Positions 9,701-18,154 of a stretch of DNA of 64,000 bases are shown piece after piece. The stretch covers positions 806,001-870,000 of the forward strand of contig NZ_CP113916.1 of assembly GCF_029395455.1 (NCBI RefSeq), read 5' to 3'. The stretch's first letter is position 1. Each line of letters starts with the position of its first letter. The stretch is from Lactobacillus sp. ESL0785 (GTDB lineage Bacteria; Bacillota; Bacilli; Lactobacillales; Lactobacillaceae). Position numbers and translations under genes: made by a program. Under the pieces are notes generated by a model. The model had not been told where the DNA came from and searched no databases. It saw only the letters and a program-made list of their open reading frames with translations.

Positions 9701-9893
9701 TTTTGGCATTTTCGCAGATACAAGTAGCAAACAAGATATTGTTATTTTTCCTGCTGTTTATGATAAAATTCAGGTAAACCTTAAAGAAGGTAATATTTAT
9801 TTATTGGGAATTAAGGTTCAAAGCGATCGGTTTGATTCCAGTAAAAAGCAGTATGTTCTAACTAATCTAAAAGTGGTTAATTTTTTAGGCTAA
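6765..9893 (+). CDS. dnaE: DNA polymerase III subunit alpha, DnaE type
   Basis: The 1042-residue protein is a C-family replicative polymerase; in Firmicutes DnaE extends primers on the lagging strand beside PolC. It has an N-terminal PHP-like domain, the palm with the catalytic aspartates in PDIDLDIPDNRRDDV, GPGRGSACGSLVSYAL, fingers with FNRSHAVAYTKIAFWLAYLK, a helix-hairpin-helix region and a C-terminal OB-fold. The PHP domain has lost the usual metal residues (the HxH and TDH positions read ISSF and TDIN), so it should have no hydrolase activity. The GTG at 6756 is an alternative start. Confidence 0.95.
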   Translation: MKVAALQNISSFTLLESPIKVKELLTTAKEFGYEAVALTDINFTYGLVNFYELAQNVGIKPLLGMQLRLNGLIDSARQYDLMVLAKSDEGYRNILRLSSAINLLTENGTNKKILTLAELTKYLAELVIIIPANDHSELVNLQRQQEQLGNDFVRKLLKLIPKSSTTYLGVYASKERQNYLAYVTTLARQFSLPLVAVEDTRYLQPREQFLRKTLQAIKQGKTLQDIEELAKQKGSHFLPQAVELSTRYHEFDLDDALKNTWQIAQSCHAKVNFQTPVLPKYKQKKFATSKEYLTYLAQTGLQKRWEHQQIPHNYQKQLDYELKIIDQMGFNDYFLIVWDVINYCHRVGIITGPGRGSACGSLVSYALKITEIDPIQYHLLFERFLNPARHEMPDIDLDIPDNRRDDVIQYMFQKYGMDHAAQILTFGTLAAKQVLRDTGRVFGLSDVEINRWVSSIPAAKNKITLNEAYQNSSAMRLLVGASPKNKLLFQTARKLEGLPRHFSIHAAGLVISDNSIAGISGMQAGQLGIPLTQQTKKYVEALGLLKIDFLGLRNLTILGDTLNMIHREGIDLDPNQIPLTDPRTLHAFQAGDTDLVFQFESNGIREVLRKLHPDNFEDLVAVNALYRPGPMQNIPTFIARKKGQQRVTYPDPTLNKILAPTYGILVYQEQVMQTAQVLAGFSLGEADILRRAMSKKKQGVIEQQRTKFINGAVKRGHTKEVAEHVYHYIEQFANYGFNRSHAVAYTKIAFWLAYLKLHYPAEFYAAMLNSNSGNHFQVADYIMHAQEAGAKILPPDINRSGLAYSGRQKQILVSLKAIKGIRLDFLKEIIKLRSEKRFSSLEDFLRRIDPKYLQKKIIQSLVKAGCFDQLYPNRKELLTNSQEIIENVQLTGQNLALSESLGGVPIQRTPEATKSELAKMETDAMGFSTMTSPLIAVQKYAQQFNAKPLNQFAVSDNGIAVGKLIRLKSIKTKKGQTMAFGIFADTSSKQDIVIFPAVYDKIQVNLKEGNIYLLGIKVQSDRFDSSKKQYVLTNLKVVNFLG

Positions 9894-9928
9894 GATAGTT
9901 TTTTGCGCAAATATGAGCAAGTCAACAA

Positions 9929-9942
9929 TGTTAACGCTAACA
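9929..9942 (+). promoter_or_regulatory. Candidate cre (CcpA) site upstream of pfkA-pyk
   Basis: TGTTAACGCTAACA is near palindromic and fits the catabolite-responsive element consensus TGWAANCGNTNWCA with one mismatch (position 4). It lies upstream of the apparent -35 region, where bound CcpA usually activates transcription. CcpA activation of glycolytic operons is established in lactic acid bacteria; binding here is inferred. Confidence 0.65.
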
Positions 9943-9980
9943 TCGCTAAAGACCGACAAAATAGGAAAAATAATTAATTT

Positions 9981-10013
9981 TTGTGAGATTTTTTACGAAA
10001 AGAATGTTAAAAT
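9981..10013 (+). promoter_or_regulatory. Probable pfkA promoter region
   Basis: A TTGTGA-like -35 and a TAAAAT -10 preceded by TGT are seen about 50 bp before pfkA. The spacer is about 21 bases, longer than ideal, so a weak promoter helped by the upstream cre-like site is plausible. Confidence 0.4.
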
Positions 10014-10060
10014 TTAGGGGATGTGAGAAAGTACACAATAAATCTTGATGAGGTGAATTC

Positions 10061-11020
10061 ATGAAACGAATTGGTATTTTGACTAGTGGCGGCGATGCTC
10101 CTGGCATGAATGCAGCAGTTAGAGCTGTTACTAAGACTGCTATTCATCACGGACTCGGCGTTGTTGGTATTCGTTACGGCTTTGCTGGATTAGTTGCTGG
10201 TGACTTTATTCCGCTTACTGCGAAAGATGTTGACCACAAAATAAGTTTAGGCGGCACTTTTCTTTATAGTGCTCGTTATCCTGAATTTGCACAAAAAGAA
10301 GTGCAAGAAAAGGGTGTTGAGCAATTAAAGAAGCATGGTATTGATACTGTGATCGTTATCGGCGGTGACGGCTCCTATCATGGTGCATTAGCTTTAACTC
10401 GTTTAGGTATTAATTCAATTGGTCTACCGGGAACAATTGATAATGATATTCCGTATACTGATTACACGATTGGCCTAGATACAGCATGCACGACAGCAAT
10501 GGATGCAATCGATAAGATTCGCGATACTGCCAGCAGTCATCACCGGGTGTTCATTGTTAATGTAATGGGCCGTGGATGTGGTGATATTGCGATGCGCGTT
10601 GGTTTAGCCAGTGGCGCAGATGCTATCGTGGTTCCTGAACGCGATTATGATGTTAAGGAAATTGCAGCAACGCTAAAGAGTGGCTTTTCAGATGGTAAGG
10701 ATCATGGTATTATCGTATTGGCAGAAGGCGTAATGAATGCTGCTGACTTTAAGGCAGAGCTCTTAAAGTACGGTGATTTTGATGCTCGAGCTAATGTCTT
10801 AGGTCATATGCAGCGTGGTGGATCACCAACTGTTTTGGATCGGATTAATGCTACGAAGATGGGTAATTATGCTGTTAAATTACTTCTCGATGGTCAAGGC
10901 GGTTTAGCTGTCGGCATGGAGAATGGACAACTTAATACTCATGACATCTTAGATTTGTTTGATAGCAAGCATCACAGTGATGAAACATTGTTAGACATTA
11001 ATGAAGAAATGACTAAGTAA
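10061..11020 (+). CDS. pfkA: ATP-dependent 6-phosphofructokinase
   Basis: The 319-residue enzyme phosphorylates fructose 6-phosphate in glycolysis. It starts [22 protein letters not shown], has GGDGSYHGA for ATP, the catalytic [15 protein letters not shown] and the substrate segment MGRGCGDIA. Length equals the prokaryotic short type. GAGG lies six bases before ATG. It is followed 30 bp later by pyk; a pfkA-pyk pair is usual in lactobacilli and together they control glycolytic flux. A cre-like site lies upstream. Confidence 0.97.
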   Translation: MKRIGILTSGGDAPGMNAAVRAVTKTAIHHGLGVVGIRYGFAGLVAGDFIPLTAKDVDHKISLGGTFLYSARYPEFAQKEVQEKGVEQLKKHGIDTVIVIGGDGSYHGALALTRLGINSIGLPGTIDNDIPYTDYTIGLDTACTTAMDAIDKIRDTASSHHRVFIVNVMGRGCGDIAMRVGLASGADAIVVPERDYDVKEIAATLKSGFSDGKDHGIIVLAEGVMNAADFKAELLKYGDFDARANVLGHMQRGGSPTVLDRINATKMGNYAVKLLLDGQGGLAVGMENGQLNTHDILDLFDSKHHSDETLLDINEEMTK

Positions 11021-11050
11021 TTAGTCGATTTTTGGGGAGATTTTTTTATA

Positions 11051-12820
11051 ATGAAGAAAACTAAAATTGTTAGTACGTTAGGGCCAGCTTCAAATGATAT
11101 TGAAACGATTACTGCTTTAGCAAAAGCTGGTGCAAATGTATTCCGGTTTAACTTCTCGCATGGTGACCATGCAGAACACCTTTCACGAATGAAGATGGTG
11201 CGCCAAGTTGAAAAGGAAACTGGTTTAGTTCTTGGAATTGACCTGGACACTAAGGGTGCAGAAATCAGAACTACTGAACAAGAAGGCGGCAAGTTTACCA
11301 TTAATACTGGTGATACCATCCGTGTTTCAATGGACGACTCAAAGAAGGGTAATAAGGATAAAATTCACGTTACTTATGAAGGTCTTTATGATGATACACA
11401 TATTGGTGGACATGTCTTAATTGATGATGGCTTAGTTGATCTGCTCATTACTGATAAGGATGACAAGAACCGCGAATTAGTTTGTGAAGCACAAAACACT
11501 GGTGTTATCGGCTCAAAGAAGGGTGTTAACGCACCTGGTGTTGAAATTCGTCTCCCAGGAATTACTGAAAAAGATACTGATGACATTAAGTTTGGTCTTA
11601 AGCACGGTATTAACTTTATTACTGCTTCATTTGCTCGTAAGGCACAAGATATTTTAGATATCCGTAAGTTATGTGAAGATGCTGGCTGTGACTACGTTAA
11701 AATTTATCCGAAGATTGAGTCACAAGAAGGTATTGATAATGCCGATGAAATCTTGCAAGTTTCAGATGGTTTAATGGTTGCTCGTGGTGACATGGGTGTT
11801 GAAATTCCATTTATCGATGTTCCGTTTGTCCAAAAAGATTTAATCAAGCGGGCAAATGCTTTAGGTAAGCCAGTTATTACTGCTACCCAAATGCTTGACT
11901 CAATGCAAGAAAATCCACGTCCTACTCGTGCTGAAGTTTCTGACGTTGCAAATGCCGTTCTTGATGGTAGTGACGCAACTATGCTTTCAGGTGAATCAGC
12001 TAACGGTCTTTATCCAGTTAAGGCTGTTCAAGCAATGGCTGAAATTGATGAAAGAACGGAACGTGAATTACTTAAGCGTAATACTTTAGCTTTACAACGT
12101 TTTGAAGCTTACAAGGGTTCAAACGTTACTGAAGCTATTGGTGAGTCAGTTGTTCGGACTGCTCAAGAATTGGGCGTTAAGACAATTATTACTGCTACTA
12201 ACTCAGGTTACACAGCAAGAATGATTTCTAAATACCGGCCTAATGCTGATATTTTAGCTTTGACTTTTGACGAAAAGGTTCAACATTCATTAGGTATTAC
12301 TTGGGGTGTTCAACCATTATTGACAGAAAAGCCAAAGTCAACTGATGACATGTTTGAAGTAGCTGCTAAAGTTGCTAAAGAACATGGTTATGTTAAAGAT
12401 GGTGACTTGGTAATCATCGTTGCTGGTGTTCCAGTTGGTGATTCAGGTACAACTAATTTGATGAAGCTGCAAATTATCGGTAGTAAGCTTGCACAAGGCT
12501 TAGGTGTTGGTAATGGCTCTGTTGTTGGCAAGACTGTTGTTGTTAACAGTGCTGAAGAAGCTAATAGCAAGGTTCAAGAAGGAGACATCTTAGTATCTAA
12601 GACTACAGATCCAGATTACATGCCTGCAATTAAGAAGGCTTCTGGTTTAGTAGTTGAAGCATCTGGTTTAACTTCACATGCTGCTGTTGTTGGTTTGTCA
12701 TTGGGTATTCCAGTTGTTGTTGGTGTCACTGACGCCACTGAAAAGATTACTAGTGGTACAACGATTACAGTTGATGCTCGTCGGGGAGCTATTTATCAGG
12801 GTGAAATTTCTAACCTGTAA
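11051..12820 (+). CDS. pyk: Pyruvate kinase
   Basis: The 589-residue enzyme converts phosphoenolpyruvate and ADP to pyruvate and ATP. It shows KIVSTLGPAS, FNFSHGDHAEH, the active-site region KIESQEGIDN, MVARGDMGVEIP and TATQMLDSM. About 110 residues at the C-terminus (from VGKTVVVNSAEE, with GLTSHAAVVGLSLGIPVVVG) form the extra PEP-utiliser-like domain found in Bacillus and Lactobacillus enzymes. The gene ends at a terminator and has strongly biased codon use, as expected for a highly expressed gene. Confidence 0.97.
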   Translation: MKKTKIVSTLGPASNDIETITALAKAGANVFRFNFSHGDHAEHLSRMKMVRQVEKETGLVLGIDLDTKGAEIRTTEQEGGKFTINTGDTIRVSMDDSKKGNKDKIHVTYEGLYDDTHIGGHVLIDDGLVDLLITDKDDKNRELVCEAQNTGVIGSKKGVNAPGVEIRLPGITEKDTDDIKFGLKHGINFITASFARKAQDILDIRKLCEDAGCDYVKIYPKIESQEGIDNADEILQVSDGLMVARGDMGVEIPFIDVPFVQKDLIKRANALGKPVITATQMLDSMQENPRPTRAEVSDVANAVLDGSDATMLSGESANGLYPVKAVQAMAEIDERTERELLKRNTLALQRFEAYKGSNVTEAIGESVVRTAQELGVKTIITATNSGYTARMISKYRPNADILALTFDEKVQHSLGITWGVQPLLTEKPKSTDDMFEVAAKVAKEHGYVKDGDLVIIVAGVPVGDSGTTNLMKLQIIGSKLAQGLGVGNGSVVGKTVVVNSAEEANSKVQEGDILVSKTTDPDYMPAIKKASGLVVEASGLTSHAAVVGLSLGIPVVVGVTDATEKITSGTTITVDARRGAIYQGEISNL

Positions 12821-12836
12821 TTTAAGATAATTAATT

Positions 12837-12871
12837 AAAAAATAGTCAGCTTAGGTGCTGGCTATTTTATT
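12837..12871 (+). terminator. Intrinsic terminator after pyk
   Basis: AATAGTCAGC and GCTGGCTATT form a 10-bp stem with one G-U pair and a six-base loop, followed by a T-rich stretch. It closes the pfkA-pyk unit. Confidence 0.8.
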
Positions 12872-12931
12872 TTGCGGCAATTTCTTTTATACTAGTAAAG
12901 ATAGAATTATGTAAAATTAGGAGAAGTGACT

Positions 12932-13819
12932 ATGCTAGGCACGATTGAAACAGGTAAAGTAATTGATCAAAATGAAGACGCATATTATGTTCAAATTGAT
13001 GGGATCACTTATGAGTTAAAGCGTAAAGAAATTACGCAAGAAGAAAAACCACAAATTGGCGATGATGTTCGCGGCTTTTTATATGATGATAAGCAGCATA
13101 ATCGTGAAATGACCCAGTTCTTACCCTTTGCACAAGCTGACCAATATGGTTGGGGTAAGGTCACGGATGTGAAATATAATTTAGGTGTTTTTGTTGATAT
13201 TGGGCTGCCAGATAAAGATGTTGTCTTGTCTGTTGATGATTTACCCTTTAATAAAGATCGCTGGCCGCGTAAGGATGATCAATTATTAGTTCATCTTGAA
13301 ACGGATGACAAGAATCGTGTTTGGGCAAAATTAGCTGATGAAAATATTTTTGATCAATTGGCGGCACACTTTCCTAACGATATGAAAAATAAAAATATTT
13401 TTGGTACTGTTTATGCTAGCCGGGATCTTGGTGCGTTTGTAATTACTAAGGAATATTATTTGGGTTTTGTGCATTCATCACAGATGGCACGTCCATTGCG
13501 GCTAGGTGAGCAATTTAAGGGACGTGTTGTTGGCATTAGCCAGTATGGCCGGCTTAATCTAAGTAGCCTACCGCGAGCTTTTGAAGAAATTGATGATGAT
13601 GCCCAAATGGTCTTAATGAGTTTACGACGAATGAATACCAAAACCTTGCCGTTTTATGATAAGTCTGATGCTCAAGAAATTAAAAATTATTTTGGCATTT
13701 CAAAGTCAGCTTTTAAGCGGGCTCTAGGTCACTTGTTAAAAGCAGGCTATATTGCTGAAGATAAAGTTGCTGGCACAATTAGTTTAATTAACGATCCTAA
13801 TAATGAGCAAAATGAATAA
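12932..13819 (+). CDS. cvfB: CvfB-type S1 RNA-binding protein
   Basis: The 295-residue protein has three S1-like domains (including GWGKVTDVKYNLGVFVDIGLP and a second around NIFGTVYASRDLGAFV) and a C-terminal winged helix starting FPFYDKSDAQEI-like (LPFYDKSDAQEIKNYFGISK). This is the layout of CvfB/YitL, an RNA-binding regulator of virulence traits in staphylococci. Its role in lactobacilli is unknown. The ATG at 12932 has AGGAG eight bases upstream; the GTG at 12926 is too close to that site. It overlaps xerD by 17 bp. Confidence 0.88.
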   Translation: MLGTIETGKVIDQNEDAYYVQIDGITYELKRKEITQEEKPQIGDDVRGFLYDDKQHNREMTQFLPFAQADQYGWGKVTDVKYNLGVFVDIGLPDKDVVLSVDDLPFNKDRWPRKDDQLLVHLETDDKNRVWAKLADENIFDQLAAHFPNDMKNKNIFGTVYASRDLGAFVITKEYYLGFVHSSQMARPLRLGEQFKGRVVGISQYGRLNLSSLPRAFEEIDDDAQMVLMSLRRMNTKTLPFYDKSDAQEIKNYFGISKSAFKRALGHLLKAGYIAEDKVAGTISLINDPNNEQNE

Positions 13820-14711
13820 GCTGCAAGAACAGGTAGAAGATTATCTGCGTTATAGTCAGATTGAACGTGGTTTAAGCGATAATACAATTACTGCATACAG
13901 GCAGGACTTAATGGAATTTGTTAATTTCTTACATGAAGAAAATTTAACTACATGGCCGACAAAGGCCCTGGATATTGATGCTTTTTTAGCACAACAGCAC
14001 GATTTAAATAAGGCGACAAGTTCAATTAGCCGGATGATCTCAAGTTTAAGAAAATTCTATCAATGGTTAGCACGGCAAAATATTCAAAAGCTAAACCCAA
14101 TGTTAGAAATTGATCCGCCAAAAAAGGAACATCGTTTGCCGGTGGCATTAACAATTACTGAAGTTGATCAGCTGTTAGCACAGCCAGATATTCACCAAAA
14201 GTTGGGTTTGCGTGATCGGGCATTATTGGAAACTTTGTACGCAACGGGGATTCGGGTTAGTGAATTGATCAATCTTAAGTTTGATAATTTACATGAAGAT
14301 TTAAAATTGCTTAAGGTACTTGGTAAGGGCTCTAAGGAACGTTTAATTCCGATTAGTGCGGTCGCTATTTCTTGGATTCAGCGTTATCAGACAAAAGTGC
14401 GAGAACCTTTACTCCTAAAAGCGGGTAAGGCAAGTGATTATATTTTTCTGAATAATCGCGGCGGCAGTTTAACTCGGCAAGCTGTTTGGCAAATAATCAA
14501 ACGTTATTGTCGTATGGCAGGAATTGCTAAAGATGTCACGCCCCATACATTACGGCATACGTTTGCGACACATTTATTAGAAAACGGTGCAGATTTGCGT
14601 GTAGTTCAGGAAATTTTGGGTCATTCGGATATTAGTACAACGCAAATTTATACTAATTTATCGCAAAAACATATTTTGCAGGTTTACGCTAAAACTCATC
14701 CGCGAACTTGA
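13803..14711 (+). CDS. xerD: Site-specific tyrosine recombinase XerD
   Basis: The 302-residue protein has an N-terminal SAM-like core-binding domain and a C-terminal catalytic domain. Catalytic residues are visible: Arg in ATGIRVSELINL, HTLRH, the HxD-type GHSDISTTQIY and the nucleophile Tyr in QIYTNL. XerD with XerC resolves chromosome dimers at dif, activated by FtsK. I assign XerD rather than XerC from the position before ribT-scpA-scpB, as in Bacillus (ripX region), and from the sequence around ENGADLRVVQEILGHSD. The dif site is about 31 kb downstream. An in-frame ATG at 13812 is an alternative start. Confidence 0.9.
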   Translation: MSKMNKLQEQVEDYLRYSQIERGLSDNTITAYRQDLMEFVNFLHEENLTTWPTKALDIDAFLAQQHDLNKATSSISRMISSLRKFYQWLARQNIQKLNPMLEIDPPKKEHRLPVALTITEVDQLLAQPDIHQKLGLRDRALLETLYATGIRVSELINLKFDNLHEDLKLLKVLGKGSKERLIPISAVAISWIQRYQTKVREPLLLKAGKASDYIFLNNRGGSLTRQAVWQIIKRYCRMAGIAKDVTPHTLRHTFATHLLENGADLRVVQEILGHSDISTTQIYTNLSQKHILQVYAKTHPRT

Positions 14712-14725
14712 ATTTAGGTGATCAA

Positions 14726-15088
14726 ATGTTAATTGAATGTAAAAATGATAAGGAAAAAGTAGCAATGGGGCTACTTTCTTATCTGCCAGATTTTAAAAAT
14801 TTAGCAAATTTAAAGGATGAAATTGCCTTAAATAAAAATAGCTCTGAATTTCAGCTTTATCTCTATCGCGGAGATGATGCTAACTTTGTAGGGGTCATTG
14901 GAACACAGAATAATGCTGCTTTTGTTATAATTCGGTATCTTTCATTTGCACCGGATTATCGCAGTCACAAATATGAGGCTGCAGCGATTCGTGAACTTGC
15001 AGCCAGTAACCCTAAGAAAAAGATAACAGCTTTGCCTGAATATACTTATCTGCTTAAATATTTAACGGAAAATAATAACAATGAGTGA
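14726..15088 (+). CDS. ribT: RibT-like GNAT-family protein
   Basis: The 120-residue protein resembles RibT, the small acetyltransferase-like last gene of the Bacillus rib operon, and sits just before scpA as in Bacillus. An N-acetyltransferase core is suggested by VGVIGTQNNAAFVIIRYLSFAPDYRSHKYE-type strands and the following helix (about residues 55-95). The substrate is unknown. I chose ATG 14726, with TTAGGTGAT upstream, over the TTG at 14708 inside xerD. It overlaps scpA by 8 bp. No riboflavin synthesis genes lie beside it here. Confidence 0.72.
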   Translation: MLIECKNDKEKVAMGLLSYLPDFKNLANLKDEIALNKNSSEFQLYLYRGDDANFVGVIGTQNNAAFVIIRYLSFAPDYRSHKYEAAAIRELAASNPKKKITALPEYTYLLKYLTENNNNE

Positions 15089-15818
15089 TGATTTAACTTT
15101 AGAATTACCTAACTTTGAGGGGCCGCTTGATTTATTATTGCATCTAATTAAGTCACAAAAAATCGATATTTATGATATTCCAATTGCTCAAATAACGGAA
15201 CAGTATTTGGCGTATCTGCAACAGATGCAACAACTTAATTTACAAATTGCTGGTGAATACTTTGTAATGTCAGCAACTTTATTACGTATCAAGTCCCAAT
15301 CATTGTTACCGCAAAATGATTTTATTGATGAAAATGAAGTGGAAGAAGATCCACGTGATGAATTAGTACAGCAATTAGTACAGTATTCGCTCTTTAAAAA
15401 AGTTTCAGCATATTTCAAAAAGCGGAATGAACAAGTTCCCATTACTGCGGCTAAAGAAGCAAGTGTGCCACAAACGCAAAAGGTGCAGCCGCTGCCACTA
15501 GGTCAAATTACGGCAACAGAGTTAGCTAACACTTTTATAGTGGTTTTACAACGATTGAAAATTAGAAAGCCTGATCTGGTGTCAGTTAAAGTAAAAGAAA
15601 CGCCAATTACTAAAATGATCACTTTTTTGGAAACAAAAATTGCTCAGCACAACAAAGTTAGTTTTTTTGCTTGCAGCGATCAAATGAAGAGTTTATCCGA
15701 TATTATCGGTCTTTTTTTGGCGTTGCTTGAACTTTGCAAAAAACAAAAAATTAAGGTTAGGCAAATACGTACCTTTGGCGATTTAGAATTAGAGGGAATT
15801 AAGATTAATGGTCAGTAA
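15081..15818 (+). CDS. scpA: Segregation and condensation protein A
   Basis: The 245-residue kleisin bridges the heads of SMC in the condensin complex and helps load it near the origin. The N-terminal signature [24 protein letters not shown] is diagnostic, followed by ITEQYLAYL and [11 protein letters not shown]; the C-terminal winged helix lies around residues 170-240. The start overlaps ribT (ATGAGTGA) and the end overlaps scpB by 11 bp, so production of ScpA and ScpB is likely coupled. Confidence 0.95.
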   Translation: MSDDLTLELPNFEGPLDLLLHLIKSQKIDIYDIPIAQITEQYLAYLQQMQQLNLQIAGEYFVMSATLLRIKSQSLLPQNDFIDENEVEEDPRDELVQQLVQYSLFKKVSAYFKKRNEQVPITAAKEASVPQTQKVQPLPLGQITATELANTFIVVLQRLKIRKPDLVSVKVKETPITKMITFLETKIAQHNKVSFFACSDQMKSLSDIIGLFLALLELCKKQKIKVRQIRTFGDLELEGIKINGQ

Positions 15819-16416
15819 AATCGCACAGTTAGAAGCTCTTCTTTATGTAGCCGGTGACAATGGCATTGCTAGTAAAAATTTATGTGAATTATTGCAAGTC
15901 GGGCAATCAGCCTTGCGGGAATTAATCAAGAGCTTGACAGACAAGTTGCAGCAAAATTCAGATTCAGGTTTGCAAGTGTTGCAAATTAACGATAATTACA
16001 AGCTTACAACAAGACCAGAAGTTGGTCCTACGGTTGCTAATTATTTTCAAAAGGATTTAACTAAAACGTTGAGTCAGTCAGCTTTAGAGATTTTAGCGAT
16101 TGTTGCGTATCGGCAACCGATAACACGTGTAGAGATTGATGAAATTCGCGGTGTTAATTCGTCAGGAGCACTGCAGACACTTATTTGGCGAGGGTTAGTT
16201 AAGATTAATGGTAAAAAAGATGCACCGGGACACCCCAATGTTTATGTCACGAGTGATTATTTTTTACAGTATTTTGGTTATCAGAGTCTTTCTGACCTGC
16301 CGCTGATTGAGGATTTTGCTGATGATAATATTAATGCTGAAGGTGAAATAGATTTGTTTGCAGCTAGAGGTCAAGCGGATAAGGGTTTGGCTCAGGCTCA
16401 AAAAGGAGATAGATAA
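15808..16416 (+). CDS. scpB: Segregation and condensation protein B
   Basis: The 202-residue protein is the dimeric winged-helix partner of ScpA in the SMC complex. It shows the two wHTH halves, with [22 protein letters not shown] at the start and [29 protein letters not shown] in the middle, the family hallmark. The acidic/polar tail is poorly conserved. The last base of its stop codon is the first base of the rluB start. Confidence 0.95.
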   Translation: MVSKIAQLEALLYVAGDNGIASKNLCELLQVGQSALRELIKSLTDKLQQNSDSGLQVLQINDNYKLTTRPEVGPTVANYFQKDLTKTLSQSALEILAIVAYRQPITRVEIDEIRGVNSSGALQTLIWRGLVKINGKKDAPGHPNVYVTSDYFLQYFGYQSLSDLPLIEDFADDNINAEGEIDLFAARGQADKGLAQAQKGDR

Positions 16417-17135
16417 TGACGTTACAACGTTTACAAAAAGTTATTGCGGAAGCTGGGATAGCTTCTAGACGGAAGGCCGAAAAATTAATTACAGCAGGTC
16501 GAGTGACCGTTGATGGTCACACTGTGACCCAATTGGGAACCAAAGTTGAAACTTTCAGTAATATTACTGTTGATGGTGAGCCAATTGAGCGTGAAAGTCT
16601 GCATACTTATTTGTTTTATAAGCCGCGCGGCGTAATTTCGACAGCTAGTGACAATAAGGGACGAAAGACGGTAGTTGATTTCTTTAGTGAGTTGCCATAC
16701 CGGTTATATCCTGTTGGTCGGCTCGACTATGATACGTCGGGGCTGTTGTTAATGACTAATGATGGTGAACTAGCTAACTTATTGATGCATCCACGTAATA
16801 AAGTTGCTAAAGTTTACGTTGCTAGAATTGAAGGTCAATTGCTGCCAGAGGAAATTAAGCAGTTAACTCACGGGGTTGAATTTGATCATCATCGGAGTAG
16901 TCCGGCAAAGGTTAAAGTTATTCGCACTGATAGAAAGCGTAATCGGCAAATTGTCCAGTTGACCATTCATGAGGGTCATTACCACCAAGTTAAGAAGATG
17001 TTTAAGGCTGTTCACCACCAAGTTGAAAAACTGGCCCGAGAAAAGTATTCCTTCTTAACACTTGATGGATTAATTTCTGGTCAATATCGTGAGCTATCAC
17101 ATGAAGAAGTTGACAGACTGAAACATGTAGATTAG
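16416..17135 (+). CDS. rluB: 23S rRNA pseudouridine synthase, RluB family
   Basis: The 239-residue protein has an N-terminal S4 RNA-binding domain (LQKVIAEAGIASRRKAEKLI) and the RsuA/RluB/E/F catalytic domain with the Asp in PVGRLDYDTSGLLLMTNDG. It should convert U2605-type residues of 23S rRNA (RluB position in E. coli numbering), as inferred from the family. It is the last gene of the cvfB-xerD-ribT-scpA-scpB-rluB series, all with overlaps or tight junctions, which suggests one transcript. Confidence 0.92.
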   Translation: MTLQRLQKVIAEAGIASRRKAEKLITAGRVTVDGHTVTQLGTKVETFSNITVDGEPIERESLHTYLFYKPRGVISTASDNKGRKTVVDFFSELPYRLYPVGRLDYDTSGLLLMTNDGELANLLMHPRNKVAKVYVARIEGQLLPEEIKQLTHGVEFDHHRSSPAKVKVIRTDRKRNRQIVQLTIHEGHYHQVKKMFKAVHHQVEKLAREKYSFLTLDGLISGQYRELSHEEVDRLKHVD

Positions 17136-17165
17136 TATAGAATTGTTAATTAAATAAAAGTTTGT

Positions 17166-17274
17166 TGTCTTCAGGGCAGGGTGTAAATCCCGACCGGTGG
17201 TGCGAGTCCACGACCCACGTGAGTGGTTGAATCTTTTAAGATACCGATAGTTAAAGTCTAGATGAAAGAAGACA
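17166..17274 (+). promoter_or_regulatory. FMN riboswitch (RFN element)
   Basis: The conserved RFN blocks are all present: the closing stem TGTCTTC with GAAGACA, the AGGGCAGGGTGTAAATCCCG block, CCGGTGG, a GTCCACGACCC segment and GATACCGATAGTTAAAGTC. It binds FMN and lies upstream of ribU with a terminator hairpin in between, so high FMN should stop transcription of the riboflavin transporter. Confidence 0.95.
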
Positions 17275-17312
17275 GACTAAACTAGAAGAGAAGACAAGAT
17301 CTTACTTTTATT

Positions 17313-17347
17313 AAGTCTGTTGCTTAGAAGCGACAGGCTTAATTTTT
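17313..17347 (+). terminator. Riboswitch expression-platform terminator
   Basis: AAGTCTGTTGC pairs with a CGACAGGCTT arm through a short loop (with G-U pairs), followed by AATTTTTT, directly before the GGAGG of ribU. AGACTAA just after the aptamer can pair with the first arm (TTAAGTCT) as an antiterminator. Confidence 0.8.
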
Positions 17348-17360
17348 TGGAGGTAGGATC

Positions 17361-18044
17361 TTGAAGAGTAGAAGTTCAAATAATTTGGCTAATATTATTG
17401 CCTATGCATTGATTGGTACAATTTCGTTTGTATTAATGGAATTGGCGTTTCCGTTACCGATTGCTAGTTTTTTGAAATTTGATTTCTCAGATGTCATTGT
17501 GACTATCGGTACTTTTCTGTTTGGCATTGGCCCTGGGATTTTTATTGCTGTAATTAGAATGTTAATTGATTTAATTGTTAAGGGTTTTATGTTGCCTAGC
17601 ATTGTAGGACAACTAGCAGCATTACTGGCATCGATTTCTTTTGCCTTGCCATTTTATTACATGACCAAGAATGTAACAGCTAATGAAAAAGGTATTGTTA
17701 ATCGTCATTTAAAACCAATTTTGGGCATTGTTTTAGGAATTATTGCAATGACAGTTGTTTTGGCAACACTTAATTTTTTGATTTTGACACCAATGTATGC
17801 TGTGACAACAATGCCTAAGCTGCCAGCAATTCATGGTTATGCCGGATTACTTAGTTTTACTGAAAAAGTGTATTTAGGGCAACTCTTGCATATTCCTTCA
17901 TGGAATGCTTATCTTTTTGGCATTATTGTACCGTTTAATTTACTGAAAGGCTTAATTAACGGGGTAGTCGTTTACTTATTATTCGAAACAGTTTTACGTA
18001 GTTTGAAGCCATTTGTTCAAAAACACTTTAATCTTAAAAAATAA
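17361..18044 (+). CDS. ribU: Riboflavin ECF transporter substrate-binding subunit
   Basis: This 227-residue integral membrane protein has about six helices and is the S component of an energy-coupling factor transporter. It matches RibU (YpaA) in size, in the N-terminal LIGTISFVLMELAFPLPI with its acidic LKFDFSDVIVTIGTFLFGIGPG loop, and in control by an FMN riboswitch. The start is TTG at 17361, with GGAGG seven bases upstream; no in-frame ATG fits. It would use the shared EcfAA'T module encoded elsewhere. Confidence 0.93.
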   Translation: MKSRSSNNLANIIAYALIGTISFVLMELAFPLPIASFLKFDFSDVIVTIGTFLFGIGPGIFIAVIRMLIDLIVKGFMLPSIVGQLAALLASISFALPFYYMTKNVTANEKGIVNRHLKPILGIVLGIIAMTVVLATLNFLILTPMYAVTTMPKLPAIHGYAGLLSFTEKVYLGQLLHIPSWNAYLFGIIVPFNLLKGLINGVVVYLLFETVLRSLKPFVQKHFNLKK

Positions 18045-18064
18045 TTTTTTAGAATAATAGAATT

Positions 18065-18093
18065 AATCGGTCATGCAAATGACCGATTTTTTT
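18065..18093 (+). terminator. Intrinsic terminator after ribU
   Basis: Perfect 10-bp arms AATCGGTCAT and ATGACCGATT around a four-base loop are followed by T7. Confidence 0.9.
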
Positions 18094-18154
18094 GCGCCAG
18101 ATAGCTATTAAATATGCTAAAATTAAGCAAGTTAGGTGCAGGGAGGTATTTTTG

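Noticed and set aside
10972..11319. 115-codon frame antisense across the pfkA-pyk junction
   Set aside because: It overlaps two highly conserved genes and has no ribosome site or promoter.
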